Source: Varroa destructor
Taxonomy: Eukaryota > Arthropoda > Arachnida > Mesostigmata > Varroidae
Assembly (NCBI RefSeq): GCF_002443255.2
Contig: NW_019211454.1
Location: 22,411,037 to 22,475,036, forward strand
Length of the DNA: 64,000 nt
Direction of reading: 5' to 3'
A program made the position numbers and the translations under genes. The notes under the pieces are model-generated. The model was given only the letters and a program-made list of their open reading frames with translations. It made no database searches and was not told where the DNA came from. Shown piece by piece: positions 1-12,790 of the stretch (position 1 is the first letter of the stretch; every line of letters begins with the position of its first letter).

Positions 1-3000
1 CTCGTCGAAAATAATTAATGCTGTTCCCTATCTGAAATTCTTCAAGAGGCTCTTACGCCGTTAGAACAGCGATCGAAAGCATGCGGTCTGGTTACCTAAT
101 GGCAGCATTAGATTTGATCGCCTGGCTTAGTTACCCTTTGGATTAAGCGGAGGAATATCCGATGTTCGTTTTAACTAATTTATTGGCCCGATAAAAATCC
201 GTATGACTAAGAGGCCTATCATGCCCTAAAGAAGCCACAGTTCAACGAATTACTTGTTGGATTGCAAGTGCTAGATACCTAACTTTGCAGAAACTGGCAT
301 AGCGCTGAAGCAAGTGTGTAAAAAATAGAAAAAAACACCTCTAACGTATATGAAATAAGCCATATTTCTAGTCCAGCTAGTTTAGATGCTATTCAGTTTC
401 AAACAAGTCCACCAGATTTGCTTGTAGCAACCTAATGTTATGTTAAATTGCGGTACGTTTCAAACTCACGGCTTCGGCTTTTTCCTATGTAGGTTGTTCC
501 CTTCGCGTTTCTTGCATATTGTCGTCACGGCTAGGAATATGCTACATCGTTGGTCTATCGCCTAGTGAGCCCTCAAATCGAATTTTCGTAATTTGAGGGA
601 ACTCTTGTGCCGATACCCTTTGAAGGTGACACCAATTCTTATTGCCAAAATTCTACCTACTAGTGTGCCTCCGTAGCTTCAAAGGTCGTCACCGATCGCC
701 ATCTTGCACCGGTGTCCGCCCCCAACGATACAACACTCTATCTCTCCCTAGCCCAATCACTCATGGCTGGCTTCCGTTGTAGTTGTACTAACCAATTTCA
801 AGCACGGAATACCATCATTACAATTATCATGATCCCTAACAATATTGGCAGTCAGCCATCCAGTCTGGCCATGCAGCCGAGTATGATAGAAGAACAGGCA
901 GACGAAAATGTTTTCGTAAGCCACATGTATTTGAAGGGGATGATCACCGGAGCACTTGAGAGGGTCACGGGATTTCTACCATCCTGCACCGAGACTAAGA
1001 CGTCGCGCGTACAATAGGCGTTAGTAGAATACAATAAGGCCGCAGAATACGAGCCAGCGGAATGGAAAGGCCTGTGCTGACCGAAATCACACGACCTGTA
1101 GCCTGAAATTCCCACGATATCGATTCAAACCATCCTGGCTATTTTTTTTTTAATTTTCTGTCTACTGTTTTCAACGCATGCCCATCAGTGTCGAAATTTC
1201 ACCTGTTTTTGTACAACTGAACATGGGTGTCCATTTTAAAAAGAAAGTTCTACTGGTATATAGGTACTCGAAGAAATTATGACCTAAAATGTTAATGGCT
1301 GCGACTGGGTTTGAGTTTCTGAAAAAAGAAAAGATTGAAAATCTGAGCAAGGATGTCTCCGACTTGGAACTGTACTTTTCAGTATATGCTGTATATCGTG
1401 ACACGAGGCATGTGCACCAATAAAATGCATTCACAGAGTTAACGAAACCTCGTAGCCATACCGGTATTCGTGGGTAGGATATCGGCAGTGTTGACCATCT
1501 GTGATCACCGAATGAATAGAAATTCAGTATCTGTTACTTTCGAGGTCATGTCCCCTAGATCATAGAGGGCCACACTGACTAAAGGAACAACACGTTAACC
1601 GGTCATATACTTGTTAAAGATTTTTATTCTACTATCCAGTATATTGTAAACTAAGTGCTCTGAGACGTATCGTGCCTCCGAGGGCTCAGACCCGCAATGA
1701 CAGATGCAGGGCCTGCTTTAAGGGCTTGAACATCAAATCCCAGCAGCCCGGGACTATTAAATAAGCCATGAACGCACTTTTATGTGAACCGTCTATTGTT
1801 GATGTTTTGTAGAGGCTGCCACTTCATTAAATAATAAATAGTAATTGACAATAGGGTAGACCGCGTCTGTTAGTGCAGTCCGAAGAAGAAAATCATATTG
1901 GCATTAGGTAATAAAAGGACACGTTTACTACTATTTTCAATAGGCAATTTAACTACGTTCCGCTGGAGCAGTCAGCATTTTTGTTCTATTTAGAAATAAG
2001 CTAGGGGTTTAAAAGGCAATATAAAAGCCCATCGTGCCATAGACCTACAGAGACGGCTAACGTGTCCCATTTTGATTCTATAAATGTGGCATATAAACGT
2101 TTCGATTGTGCTGAAATCGTGATAGCACACGATTAGTCATCAATGCCTTCATAATGCACTATTTCATATACTCAAAGGCTAGCTAAGGCATTCACTCACT
2201 GAGTGATTCCTAATAGCGTGAACGGCCGTTCTAAAAAAAGGTCTCTACAGTCGGACAAACATGTCTACTAGTTAGCATATGGGGTGATAAAAAGGCAGAG
2301 GTAGATTGATCGTTTATTCTCATTTGCGATTAAAAAAGACATCAATTTCCATTTTGAATTTAGCCTGCCTGCCTGCGACTGTCAACCCACCGTCGCTTAT
2401 TGACTTTGCCTTAAACGAAGACTCCTTTCCTCCGTTCCACTTTGTCAAGTGGGTGGTATTAATACAAGGATCGATTGAATTCATTCTCCGGGCATATCCC
2501 TTTAACGAATATCGGAGACTAAATTAGAATTACATTAGTGTTTATAAGAACGTTTTCGCTTGAAGTGCGCTTGCCGTTTATCGCATGAGGGGAATGATAG
2601 TTAAGACAGTTCAGGATAGAACTTCATAGATAGCCTAACCCGTATAGTACTGGTTTGAAGTTTTTCTGCAAATCGGTACTATCGTGGTCCATGATTATTT
2701 CATTTTATTAGAACTCTCAGGCAACCGCTATAATACTCAGGTATAACTTAGGTTTAATACAAAAAAATCGTATTGAAATGCTCGCTATGTGATGGTAATT
2801 TCAACCTTATGAAAAATATACGGTTGTCAGGCTTCATGAACTTTGTTGCTGAGCCAATATTGCTGCAACAGTAGCGCTACCGCGTTGCCTGTGGGGAGGT
2901 CTCACGCGATTCGTGCATTTGGGTAGAGCGTTACGGTCGATGCTACCGCCGCCGCTGCTCCCAAGGGTGGTCAGCGGCTTCTCTTGAGGGGAACACAGAT

Positions 3001-6000
3001 ACCTGTGTATACTCATAGCTACACAGACACAATATGATAATCTTCGTAGACAGATATGCACAGGTAGAAACGTCAGAGACCCTTTTTTAGTGGCATTTGG
3101 CAGGCTCTTGCTAACAACAGTTGACACAGCATCCCTGAGTCGAGTAAAAAGTTAGATGTGGCTAACGACGAAAAAAAGAATTAGGATGATCGGTTAAGTG
3201 CACAGAAACGTAGACGGTTTGCCTTGCGAGTCCACGACCGCGAACAGAGTCATTGTCGGCGGACGGAGTCTATTACTACACGTGCATAGATAATGGATAA
3301 ACGGACGGTGCCATCGGGCAAACGTACATATCGAATGGTGCTAACGCGATTGCGGTGGCGGTGTAATAATCCTAAGAAAAAAATCCGCCTAACAAAACGT
3401 CACCTTTATCAAGTAGAAATCCGTAACGGGTGTTACATTGACCGACGATGCTGCGTCCTCGACGGCTGTGGTCGCTCGTGCGCGTGAAGGCAGCAACAGC
3501 AACATCAGCATCGTGTCATCGGCGCGCCGTCATCGACATTAACGAGAACCTCCCCTTGGTAGGCGCAACTACGGTAAAATCGTTCAACCAATCGTTCGTC
3601 AGAATAGCGTTAGCAAGGAATACGGAAACAACATTGGACATCATACATACATCTACAAAATAGCTCAGGTGCGGCTTTATCTATCTGGCGAATTGGTACA
3701 AAAACGACCTTAATGATCTTTACTAAGAGAATAGAACTAACATTAAACTGTGTCTAAAGCTGGTGACCACCACGACGACGACGACGATGTCCACGTTGGC
3801 AACAACAACATTGATCTTGACAAAGGGGTAGTGACCAAGAAAGCGACAAAGTTACCGGTTACTCAACCCTGAGCCGCGCGAAAGCCGAAGAGCTTGCCTA
3901 ATGATGCCGATATTGTCATTTTCATACCATCCCAAGAGCCACTAGCCAGCCACTAAACCGACTGGCCACCGTTGTTGGGTATAACAGTGCCAGCGGCAGC
4001 TTTGGTGATTATGTCCTTGTATTTGCTACCGATGCTGCTTCTAGTGCCATGTTCCAATTGATATTTGATTCGCCATTTAAGCCACCATTCCTTAATATTA
4101 GCTTCCTCAACAAAACCGTTTATTCATACGAAGCATTTTGAGCATCCTGAGAACTTATTCTGTTCAATGCAGGCTCCAACAGGCTCTCCCAGGTCTAGCG
4201 CCTAGGTATAAATAGCGTCATAGTTAGAGTTAGAGCTATGACGCTTGATGCTGATATTGTCGACAGAGAGACACAGTTAATGATTCATAAAATGTCTGAA
4301 TGCCACGGCTGACGCTACTCCCCACCGCAGCCTTTCTAATGCTATTTAAATGATACACTGTCTCATCTGTTACCGCCGACGCTGCCGCTTTAGAGAAGGT
4401 GTTCGCCATTGATACCAAAACAATGTCACACGTTTCGCCGAAATAGTGTCATTTCGTTGGTTTTGCTCAGGGCCTACAATGAAGTAATTAAACTAAGTGG
4501 GCTGTTTGAATAGGTCTTCTTCAGGCATCGCAGATAGCTCGGCTAAGCACCAACTGATTCACGTTCAGGCTGCTTTAGGTAGCAGAGATGACTACTCGCA
4601 CGCCGAATGTTGTTCCTGTCTATTTTAGTTTTGTTTTAGCCTAGGCCTTTGATGGCCAGCTCTGGAGTTGGTAGGCGAGCTTCCTAGCCTAGGCTGTCTC
4701 CCTTGCATTCCAGCTGAGATCTTCCTTCGTTCTGTCATCAGCAGGCCGGCGGTTCGCCCGCAAAGCGGTGCGCGCGTACTTCAGAGATAAATTAAACTTC
4801 TTAATAACGTTTCGCCGGTAGCGCCCAAGGAGCAATCCCAGGAGAAAAAAACTGGACGCGAAAAGAAGGGCTTCTCAGCATCGACGATAGCATCAGCGAG
4901 CACGGAAGTCAGAGTCCACCTCAGCCGTTAGCCAGCAAGGTTAGCAGTTAGCGCGCCGCTGTTTTTGTGTCCCCTCCCGCTTGCCTGTCTACCTACTTGA
5001 GCGATGGAACTCCCGCTCGCCGGCTCGGCTGCAGACCCCTCAGGTCCTTTCTTGTCACACGTAGAAAACGTAGATCAGCACGGAGAACGAACGTTGCTGT
5101 GGCTGCGTTGCTTGTAAATTCGCGAGCGAAAGAAGTGAAACGAAAAATAGATTGTAATGGGTTCGTTGTACAGCAGTAGCGATAGTCATAGCATAGTGGT
5201 AAGGTTAATTTCTGGCGAAACTTGTACCTCATCGCAGAAGTACCGGTCAACGCATAAGGTCGAGACAACGGCATACGTGTACAATAGCGATTATGATAAA
5301 GAAAAAAGCAGATCGTAGCAGCGTTGGTTGAGGCTTCTCTAGGAGAGGAAGAGGCCGACAGTAAAATTCGGACAAATGACATCAATCATCATTTGAAACT
5401 ATTACCTTGTCCATTGCAATCCGCGGACGTTTCCTTGCGGAGCCTTCGTACTACACGCATGCAAGCTGCAATTGTTACTCGGATAACTATTAAATTGTGG
5501 TAGTGGCGATAGGACGGCGTCTCTGAGCGGAAACAGGCACAGAGTGTGGCCAGTGGTGGACCTGACCAGCGGTGTTAGGAAAAAGCAACGGTTACCCTGT
5601 AGTTTGATGATAGTATCTGCTCGTGAAACGCACCTGTGAGGTTAGGATCTTGTAGACTCGCCGTAGGAACTCGTCGTGCTAAACTGATTACCGACCAATC
5701 GCCTAATGTGCTCGATGCCTAGCGGCGTATCGTTTCATACGTATAGAGCGTCGGTAACCTCAATCGCACTGGGTTCTAGCGGTTTCGCTGACTGATAATT
5801 GACTAATAAACTTCTAGCGAATGCTGCAATGGGCATATACATAGTAACGGACGACCATTATGGTGTAGTCAAATAGAATCTGCGCTCAGTAGAACAAACG
5901 ATCCGGTTCTGAAGTAGACATTTTCAAAACTGCTTACCGCTGAAGCCAAAGAAGTCTGGAAAGACATAGATACCGAAATCAAGATAATAAAAAGAACAAA

Positions 6001-6080
6001 CGAGTGATTCAGTCGCGATTCGCGTGAATATTAGCTCTCATTCATCGGTGTAATAAAATTTTACGATCTGTAAAGTTGTC
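1..6080. other. Intergenic or intronic stretch, no gene supported
   Basis: I see no protein family, RNA gene or transposon in this stretch. Open frames reach 101 codons at 712-1017 and 130 codons on the minus strand at 4993-5385, both ordinary for chance, and neither resembles a known protein. From about 3.3 to 5.3 kb the composition shifts to GAC, CAA and CAG triplets, with a short GAC run near 3772-3786 and a CAA run near 3800-3810. That texture is common in arthropod UTRs and low-complexity exons but does not prove coding. A 10-bp hairpin at 4214-4245 is listed separately. Confidence 0.6.
4214..4245. repeat. Perfect 10-bp inverted repeat with 12-nt loop
   Basis: The arms AGCGTCATAG (4214-4223) and CTATGACGCT (4236-4245) are exact reverse complements. 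The 12-nt loop contains two copies of TTAGAG. The stem is too short for a pre-miRNA and I see no longer flanking pairing. It may be a chance hairpin. Confidence 0.5.
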
Positions 6081-6089
6081 GATTTGGGG

Positions 6090-6090
<1 letters not shown>

Positions 6091-6121
<31 letters not shown>

Positions 6122-6122
6122 T
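6091..6122 (+). repeat. (GCGT)8 tetranucleotide microsatellite
   Basis: Eight uninterrupted GCGT units are visible. Nothing around the array suggests a gene. Arrays of this kind are usually length-polymorphic. Confidence 0.95.
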
Positions 6123-6403
6123 GTCCTAATGCGTCTCAAACGTTTTATTTGTAGTAATGTTACTGCTGCTAAAACTATCTACTGTACCTATGTAGTTTGA
6201 GTCGTAGTGTATAGCAATATCATCCGAAACACGAAAGTCTGCCTGGCGAGCTGGATTAACGGCGTACTTTATCGTTTATATTTAATAGTTGACGAAAGCT
6301 GTCAATTATTGAAGTTCACACTGTGCTAATAAACCCAGAAAAAAAATATCGCAGTATCGAATAACGTGGCAATAATCAAAAACTGCGTTTACATCTCCTA
6401 ATA

Positions 6404-6502
6404 CATATATATATATATATATACGTATATTATCGATATATATACATGTGTGTATATATATATCTCTGTGTATATAAATATGTATACATATATATGTAGG
6501 TG
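6404..6502. repeat. Compound AT/GT microsatellite
   Basis: An interrupted (AT)n tract with TG and CG interruptions runs for about 100 bp. The minus-strand frame across it (6398-6616) is a Tyr/Ile-rich repeat translation, not a gene. Confidence 0.9.
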
Positions 6503-8805
6503 TGTGGCCTCATAATGGTAAAACGAGTGTTTGTGAAGCGTTCGATTCTGCCAGCCAATAAAATAAAATGACATAGACGAGCTGAGAAAAATTTTTCGAG
6601 AGATCGACTTGGTCACCAGAGTTGGGGATAAGTGAGGTCAGGGCGGAACGACGACACGCACTAGCAACGTATCATCGCAAATCAAGGATTGAAGCTAAGA
6701 AAACCATGAAGGGGGCCGAACACGAATACGTCTGAACGATTCGAGGTGTCTATGGCAAGCTATGCACTACACTTCCCCTAGCTTGCCAGAGCGCTACTTC
6801 CGTCTCCGAATATTGAGCCAAAACATCGAACAGCTTCCGTAAGCCAAACGGGTGTCACAGGACAAGCCAAGCCTAGAAACAAAACCTAAGTAACATCAAG
6901 AAAAAAGTTACTTAGCTCTATTCATGCAACTCGTCCATGGTAAAATGACGTTTCGCGCAACGCTGATGAACTTTGTCTGAGAGTCTACGCCGGAGAAGCC
7001 TGAGGCTCAGTTCGGAAAGCGCATCTAGCATACCTAAATCGTGATGTGCTATTACTATAGGAAACGTATGCCATGCCGAAAGGTACCATTCCTTAAATAC
7101 GTGAAATCAAAGTAGCTCTGTGCCCTTGTCATTTGGTTTATTGATAGCGTTCACCGTCGCAGGCATGCTCTTTAAGTATCCTGTAGGAATCCGTCAAAAT
7201 GACTGCACTTTATGCGTTCACAGTCGGCTGAAGCCATTATCGGCATGTCTCCGAGCGAACGAGGAGCAGAGCCGAAGTGAGACCGCTGTTTGGACGGAGA
7301 AAATGCAAATCACTCGTTGAATCAGGCGGCATCTGAATTTCGGCACGTGCTGAAAGCATGTTGAACCAAATAAAAGTATACTTTTTTGTTTATTAGTTAA
7401 TAATAACAACTCGAACAAACCGGATCTTTTTAACTTATCTATATCGCTCGAATAAATTACAGTCGCTTTCTTCGAATGTGATGCTGTCATGGACATTGGC
7501 GATTATAGAGTGAAGTTTGGTACATAGTGAAGTCCGCATGATCCTCTGTCGCGTACACAGCGATACCGTTAGAGCTTGTTAAAAAAAAAACCCACATTAA
7601 GATACCGTTCGACCCTATCAGAACAAGTTTACGTTTCATGGCCTTATTGGAGCGCTAGGTTGATAGGTATTCTTGGCGATCACTATTCCGTGCTAGTTCG
7701 AATGTTCGCAAGATGTATGGTGTAAATGTTTTCGGCGGATCTAGAGGATAGTGAGGATATAAGGGCCGAAATTTGCTTGATGCTCTTGTTGAAATCAATG
7801 GATGCCTCAGAAAGGAAAAATTACTAGTGTGATTTTCTATACTTCGATATACTAGTATATTATCGTAGTATATAAATTGACGACGTTGATACCGTAGGCT
7901 CGTATAGCCCTAAAAAAATGGCGTTATATAGGCCAGGGTGAGACTACGTGAGCCACTAATGATTTCGTGTAAATAAGTTAGTTATTCAACAAAACTAGGA
8001 AGAATACGTATTTTTCCTAATAGTTATGGCTGGGATAGTCGATACATAGAACCAGTATTAAGCGGGTCCAAGTTATGGTTCATCTACCATAGGTTTACAT
8101 CAGATTTTGCTGCGTCACCTCTTCAATGGCCCGGGTAATGCCGCATGCAGGAGTTGTATTTCGTTTGAAATGTTAGGAGAAGCAATAAGAACCTCACCGA
8201 ACTGAAGTTACGGCGGTTATGCGCGATTCTACTATAAATTGTCCGCTGCAAGTTCGTATTTATGATTATGACTATCGGCGTAATGATGACTATTTTGACG
8301 ACATTGTTTCATGCGAATGGGGTGTTACACTTATAATAGTGGTAGTGGCGAAGTAGTAGACTCTGAAGCTACTTAGAGCTCAGTAACGACGAAATCCGCT
8401 TTCAGCTATGCTCGGAAACATAAGGGCTCATATAGCACCAGCTTGGAAAATCTGTGGAGTCCGAGAAAGTCCATTAACGCGAATTACATTAGATTTCGCA
8501 TTTCCAAAGGGCTGAAGGCATGATAGTTTAAATTCACGTTCCCTTGGCGGACAGAAGCAGAATAGATCTTAGCCCCTGTCCCATATAGCTCCACCATCGG
8601 CAAATGCAAGGTGGAACAAAGGCCTCGAGTCTCAGCTGAAGCGTTAAAAGGTTTGTTTTAACTAGTTAGCTTCAAGGTCCACACCTTAAGTAATATTAGC
8701 AAGCGTTTGTGTTATTTGAAAGCTGCAATTTGACAGCAGTAAATCTGCTAAAGTTGTTACAATGCCTTCATTCAGATAGGCTCTAGGTAACGATGAATAA
8801 CATTT
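6503..8805. other. Featureless AT-rich stretch
   Basis: No coding family, RNA or transposon was recognised. The only structure noted is an imperfect AT-rich palindrome around 7838-7872, with a stem of roughly 12 pairs and one mismatch around ACTAGT. The short open frames at 7120-7320 (+) and 7218-7496 (-) overlap on opposite strands and show no recognisable motif. Confidence 0.6.
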
Positions 8806-8809
8806 CCGT

Positions 8810-9770
8810 ACCAATATATGTTACAAGCGGCAAAAACACATAGGCTCGCCAAGCCCAGGAAAATCTGTGCTATTTGTTGTAAACATGTCGCAGTCGGGAA
8901 AAACTGCCCGAAGACGATTTTGTCGTTTTCGTTTTGAAAATTTAGATGCGAAAAGTGCCCCCCGTAGTAGTCGACGAGTTACGGAAGTTGATTACATTGT
9001 TGACAGGTGGGTAACCGCAATATCGCTCAACTAGTAAACATCTACGAGTACATTGAAACTGTTTTAGGAAAGCTGACCATCGATGTTTGGCTGCCCCACG
9101 AATGGACGCAACAATTATTTACTCTCATTTGCGAAACTCTACAGATACCTCCAAAGTGATCGATCTCGGGTGATGGAAATAGGAATATGGCGACAATAAT
9201 ATGCAAGTAAAAAAATGTGCTCCACGATCTACACCCCTCAGCTGATGCTGAAATGGGTCGCCCCATGCGTTTGCTGGGATTGGAGAGGAATCGTGCAGTC
9301 GTTATGACGTACCATCTTGCAAAACGATTGATTCGGACCTTTGTTGCCAACAAATGAGAAGATTAGAACAAATCAACGAAAAGAAATTGACCGGAACTAT
9401 CAGTTAACAGAAGACTTCTACTATGACAGTGCGAAATCACATCTGTCTTTGGGTAGCCGGGAAAACTGGGAGAGCTTGGATGGGAATTTTTAATGCATCC
9501 GTCGTATAGATCGGTTCTTGCATCATCAAATTAGCATCATCTGTATCGGTCTTCGCGGAACTCTTCTAGTGATGTAAATTTACTTTTGGTCAAGGGATGC
9601 AGCAGTCGTTTGTAACAATTTTTCGCTTAAAAGCCACAAAAGTTCTATAGTAATAGGATTATGGTGTTACCAGAAAAATGACAGACGGTGATCAATCAAA
9701 ATGGCGTATATTTACGTTGGTAATGTTATCTTTAAAAAATACGCTTCATTTTTGGTTAAATACATATATA
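8810..9770 (+). pseudogene. Degenerate mariner (DD34D, irritans-like) transposase, copy 1
   Basis: Stitched across frames, this stretch reads like a mariner transposase from the helix-turn-helix region to the C-terminus. Recognisable pieces in order are FENLDAKSAPRSSRR near 8930, matching the family's FDxKDAPRSGRP linker; LGKLTIDVWLPHEWTQ near 9067-9115, matching LGKVxKLxVWVPHELT; a YDSAKSH segment near 9420, where the family has the QDNARPH motif; and KPQKFYSNRIMVLPEK near 9630-9680, matching the family's KPxKFYxxGIMxLPERW ending. Several stops and frameshifts interrupt it, so it cannot encode an active enzyme. The residues around the catalytic acids are too decayed to check each one. I could not assign terminal repeats. 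The open frame on the opposite strand at 9042-9353 is an antisense shadow. Confidence 0.8.
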
Positions 9771-12700
9771 CAAATATATATAACGGCGCGTACCGTTTTA
9801 CTTTTATTATTAAACCATAGGTATTAATCGAGGATGGACGAAGTGTTCAGCCAAGCTACGAGATTACGGTTTGTGGTGAAGCGTTTGATAGAGCATCGAA
9901 AGAGCTGCGTTGCCGTCGAAACTACTATTTATTGACTATTGGAGGCCTGAACAATGGATCAGGGCCTTTGCAAAGTGGCAGAAAAATGTCTACGGTTATA
10001 TTCCACTGAGATCGCTCATGGACTTTTGATAAAATGCAGGCCAGTCATTCCTTTCGGACTGCCCCCGGTTTATGTACTCTCTGTAAATCCGAGCGACAAG
10101 AATGCTGGTTACGATCATTTGGCGTATTTAAATCAGTCGCCTTGATAATATACGTCTACTAGCGACATCCTTGACTGCTGGGCTGCCGAAGGGGCAAAGT
10201 ACAAACATGACTGCGAGCTGAAGAAATAACGGTGATATTCCAAAGACGGTACAGTAGACTGGAATAACTTCCCACTCTATTCGGATATTCTCATTTAAAT
10301 ATCTGAAATAATAATTATTTACTTCTTGTCAATATAAGTGGAAACCTGTAAGAAAACGAGACAAGCATATTGATAAGTTGTGTCGTAAGGAGAAACTATA
10401 GCAAGTTAGTTTACATTTAGACAGACATATAGGTTAATTCACATGGGTGCCAGTCAAACTATGATCTTTCATGTTCCCATTTAGACTATAATAACTATCC
10501 GAATACTCAAACACCAAATTAAATAGCGATCAACGCTTGGTATAGAAGTCGGGCGTTCTAATACGAGCTCATTGTTTAAATACACTGAAATTAGATTTGG
10601 CAAAACATAAGGTGCCGTCATATCTAATCGATACATGATAATAGTGATAATTTATCGTGCTATGATAGTGCTATAGGCCTGGCCAGCCCAGCCTCGGGTA
10701 AAAACAGACCAGGGGGCTTTGCTTCGATAACTTGTGTCAACAAGAGTAAGTTATTTTTCAATATTAGAGCATGGGCGATAGGCAGTGTAAGTTGGAACAG
10801 ACAGTTTTTTAAATGTTTTACCTTTTCTTTTGTGTCGTGGAGATCTTTGCTGCGGCTGTCTGAGCACAAGCTTTCGGTGCCCGTCACCATGTCTATGCAT
10901 CAAGATAATGCTAGCAGGACCAACGAGCCCTAGGAATAGCTGCTCTTAATCTCCTTTTGTGTGTTGAACTGGATGTATGTGTGCGCATGTTGGACGCGTC
11001 CGAAAGGTTATCCACGTAGCGAAACACGAATCTTAGATCGTTTACGGGCTTTGTTCGATTGACTAACGCAAAGTGGGTGTGAAGCGAGTTGTAAACTGAG
11101 AGGCTGCTGAACGGAACAAGCTAACTAATGATCGGTGCTCACCGCATCCCGATGCCAATACGGCCGGCCGGCCCGTCGGCCGGCCGGCAGGCCAGCTTAC
11201 TTTTGCACGCTTAGATTAGGATACTCTCATTCTGTAAGCCTACGCGACGAAATCCGTAAGTTAGAGACGCTAGTGGGTACTTTGAACTTCTGCCGATTCT
11301 CCTGCCAGACATACGGAATGAACTGGCGCCGAAAACGAAGACGACTGGGTAAACAGAAATCGTCAGCCAGGGAATTAAGGAAGGGGGTGGATGAGCGAAA
11401 AAAAGAAGAAAGAAGACAAGTAGCACCATCGTCACTACCTGATTTTCCTCTTTCACAACTAGAACTCGCTGACAAACAAAGCTCAAGTAGAAGGCGTGAA
11501 CGTACATGTAGTAATAGTGAAGCAGGGGATCTCTAGCAGCTGTTGTATCTGCTAGTCGCAGTTATTTTCTACAGTTCTGCAGCGATATCTCTCTCAAAAA
11601 AGTAATAGTGAGAGTTATTGTTGCGGTGGTAGGCGCGCTAATAGATACAATGGCAATCAAACGGCCGCAGTACTAAAGTGTCCACAGCCGTCGGCAGACA
11701 ACGCAGCAAGCTGGAGCTTACTACAGTGACATTTACAGGGAGCACGAATAAATAGTCATCGTAAACACGTCATACCGATACAGTACCGATGGCAGAAGTT
11801 TATGACCTTTGAGTTCAGCCTTCACGCGTTGCCTGGCTGGGTCGGTCAACCTGTTCATGATATAGTTACACAGTTATGCTCCGGCCATAACTGCTAAGTA
11901 TTAAGTGCTATTGTATTGACTCATTGACGTCCGGCCTGTCATTCATAAACGAACTTAACCCTTTGTAGGCCTGCTCAGGGACCTGGGAAACTCTGAAATC
12001 TACTTTATGATCGATTTAGTATTTTACGATAACTGGGGGCACCGTAAGTTGTGAACATTCTAGTTCTTCACAACTGCAAACTTCGAACGTGGATGAACCC
12101 ACAGGAGCGCAGAAATTGCCGTATTTTTCATGCAGGTAGGCTATTGACGTCACTAGGATACTGGCTATGTAAGATTGATCAATACCGTGGTAATGACGTT
12201 TGAACTTACATTCTACTTGAAAGTTACTAAGTGCGTTTTTTTTTTTCATATAGGTAGTATAACATACATAGTATTGCCAAAATTGGCACACCATAACGAA
12301 CGAATGCGTAGGCCCGAGTCTGCCTGCACAGATCATCTACAAGCCGCTGAAGGTATAATGTTGTACCGGTAACTTGTCGTATACAATGATCAGCCAAACT
12401 ATGTTAAATTGTTATGTGCGTGCCTTAACTATCCTATGAATGTTTGAACAAATTCTCTCAATAGATCCCGATTGAAAATTGGCTTAAAATGTTCGGGATA
12501 CAGCCCGTCGCATGATCAGCTAGTGAAAAAAACCATCCTTCCTTTATTTCAGCCTACTCTTCATCAACCATAGTTGGTCTCTTGAAATTTGTCAGCTATC
12601 TTATAGCGGCCATTGTCATATTGCGGGTATATTGTCCTAACAACCGACTGAGCATGCGTCTTTAACCGGTCGGTAAAGGGTTATCAGCGCCGCCATTGCA
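9771..12700. other. Stretch without supported gene
   Basis: The largest open frame is 11135-11536 (+), 133 codons and Arg/Lys/Ser-rich. It is overlapped by open minus-strand frames at 11211-11507, which is typical of base-composition effects, and no family was recognised. A CGGC-rich block with internal palindromes lies at 11161-11192. Nothing else stands out. Confidence 0.5.
11161..11192. repeat. CGGC-rich palindromic block
   Basis: The block is made of CGGCCGGC units on both sides of a CCGT interruption. It is far richer in G and C than its flanks, is self-complementary and is dense in CpG. It may be a degenerate (CGGC)n microsatellite. Confidence 0.75.
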
Positions 12701-12708
12701 AATACTTG

Positions 12709-12790
12709 CTACCAATCGAACCCGACTGATCCGAATGTGAAAGAAAAACGAGCAGATGTGAGATAGCTACTACAACCTCATCTCCAGATA
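12709..12790 (-). repeat. tRNA-Val-like relic (tRNA-derived SINE head or tRNA pseudogene)
   Basis: Read on the minus strand, GTTGTAGTAGCTATCTCACA and CATCTGCT are followed by a stretch ending CGGGTTCGATTGG. This order and spacing match a tRNA-Val A box, anticodon stem and B box (family form TGTAGTGGTTATCACATCTGCT ... GGGTTCGATCC). The anticodon loop and acceptor stem do not fold well, so this is not a functional tRNA. It may be the promoter head of an old SINE. No second copy was found here. Confidence 0.35.

Noticed and set aside
3374..3394. Dispersed repeat shared with 58833-58854
   Set aside because: The similarity is about 20 bases centred on an A run; flanks do not align, so it is probably chance.
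9042..9353. 103-codon minus-strand frame
   Set aside because: It is antisense to the decayed mariner transposase, which explains the openness.
11135..11536. 133-codon Arg/Lys-rich frame as a gene
   Set aside because: It is overlapped by open minus-strand frames, begins in a CGGC repeat and has no motif, splice support or promoter.
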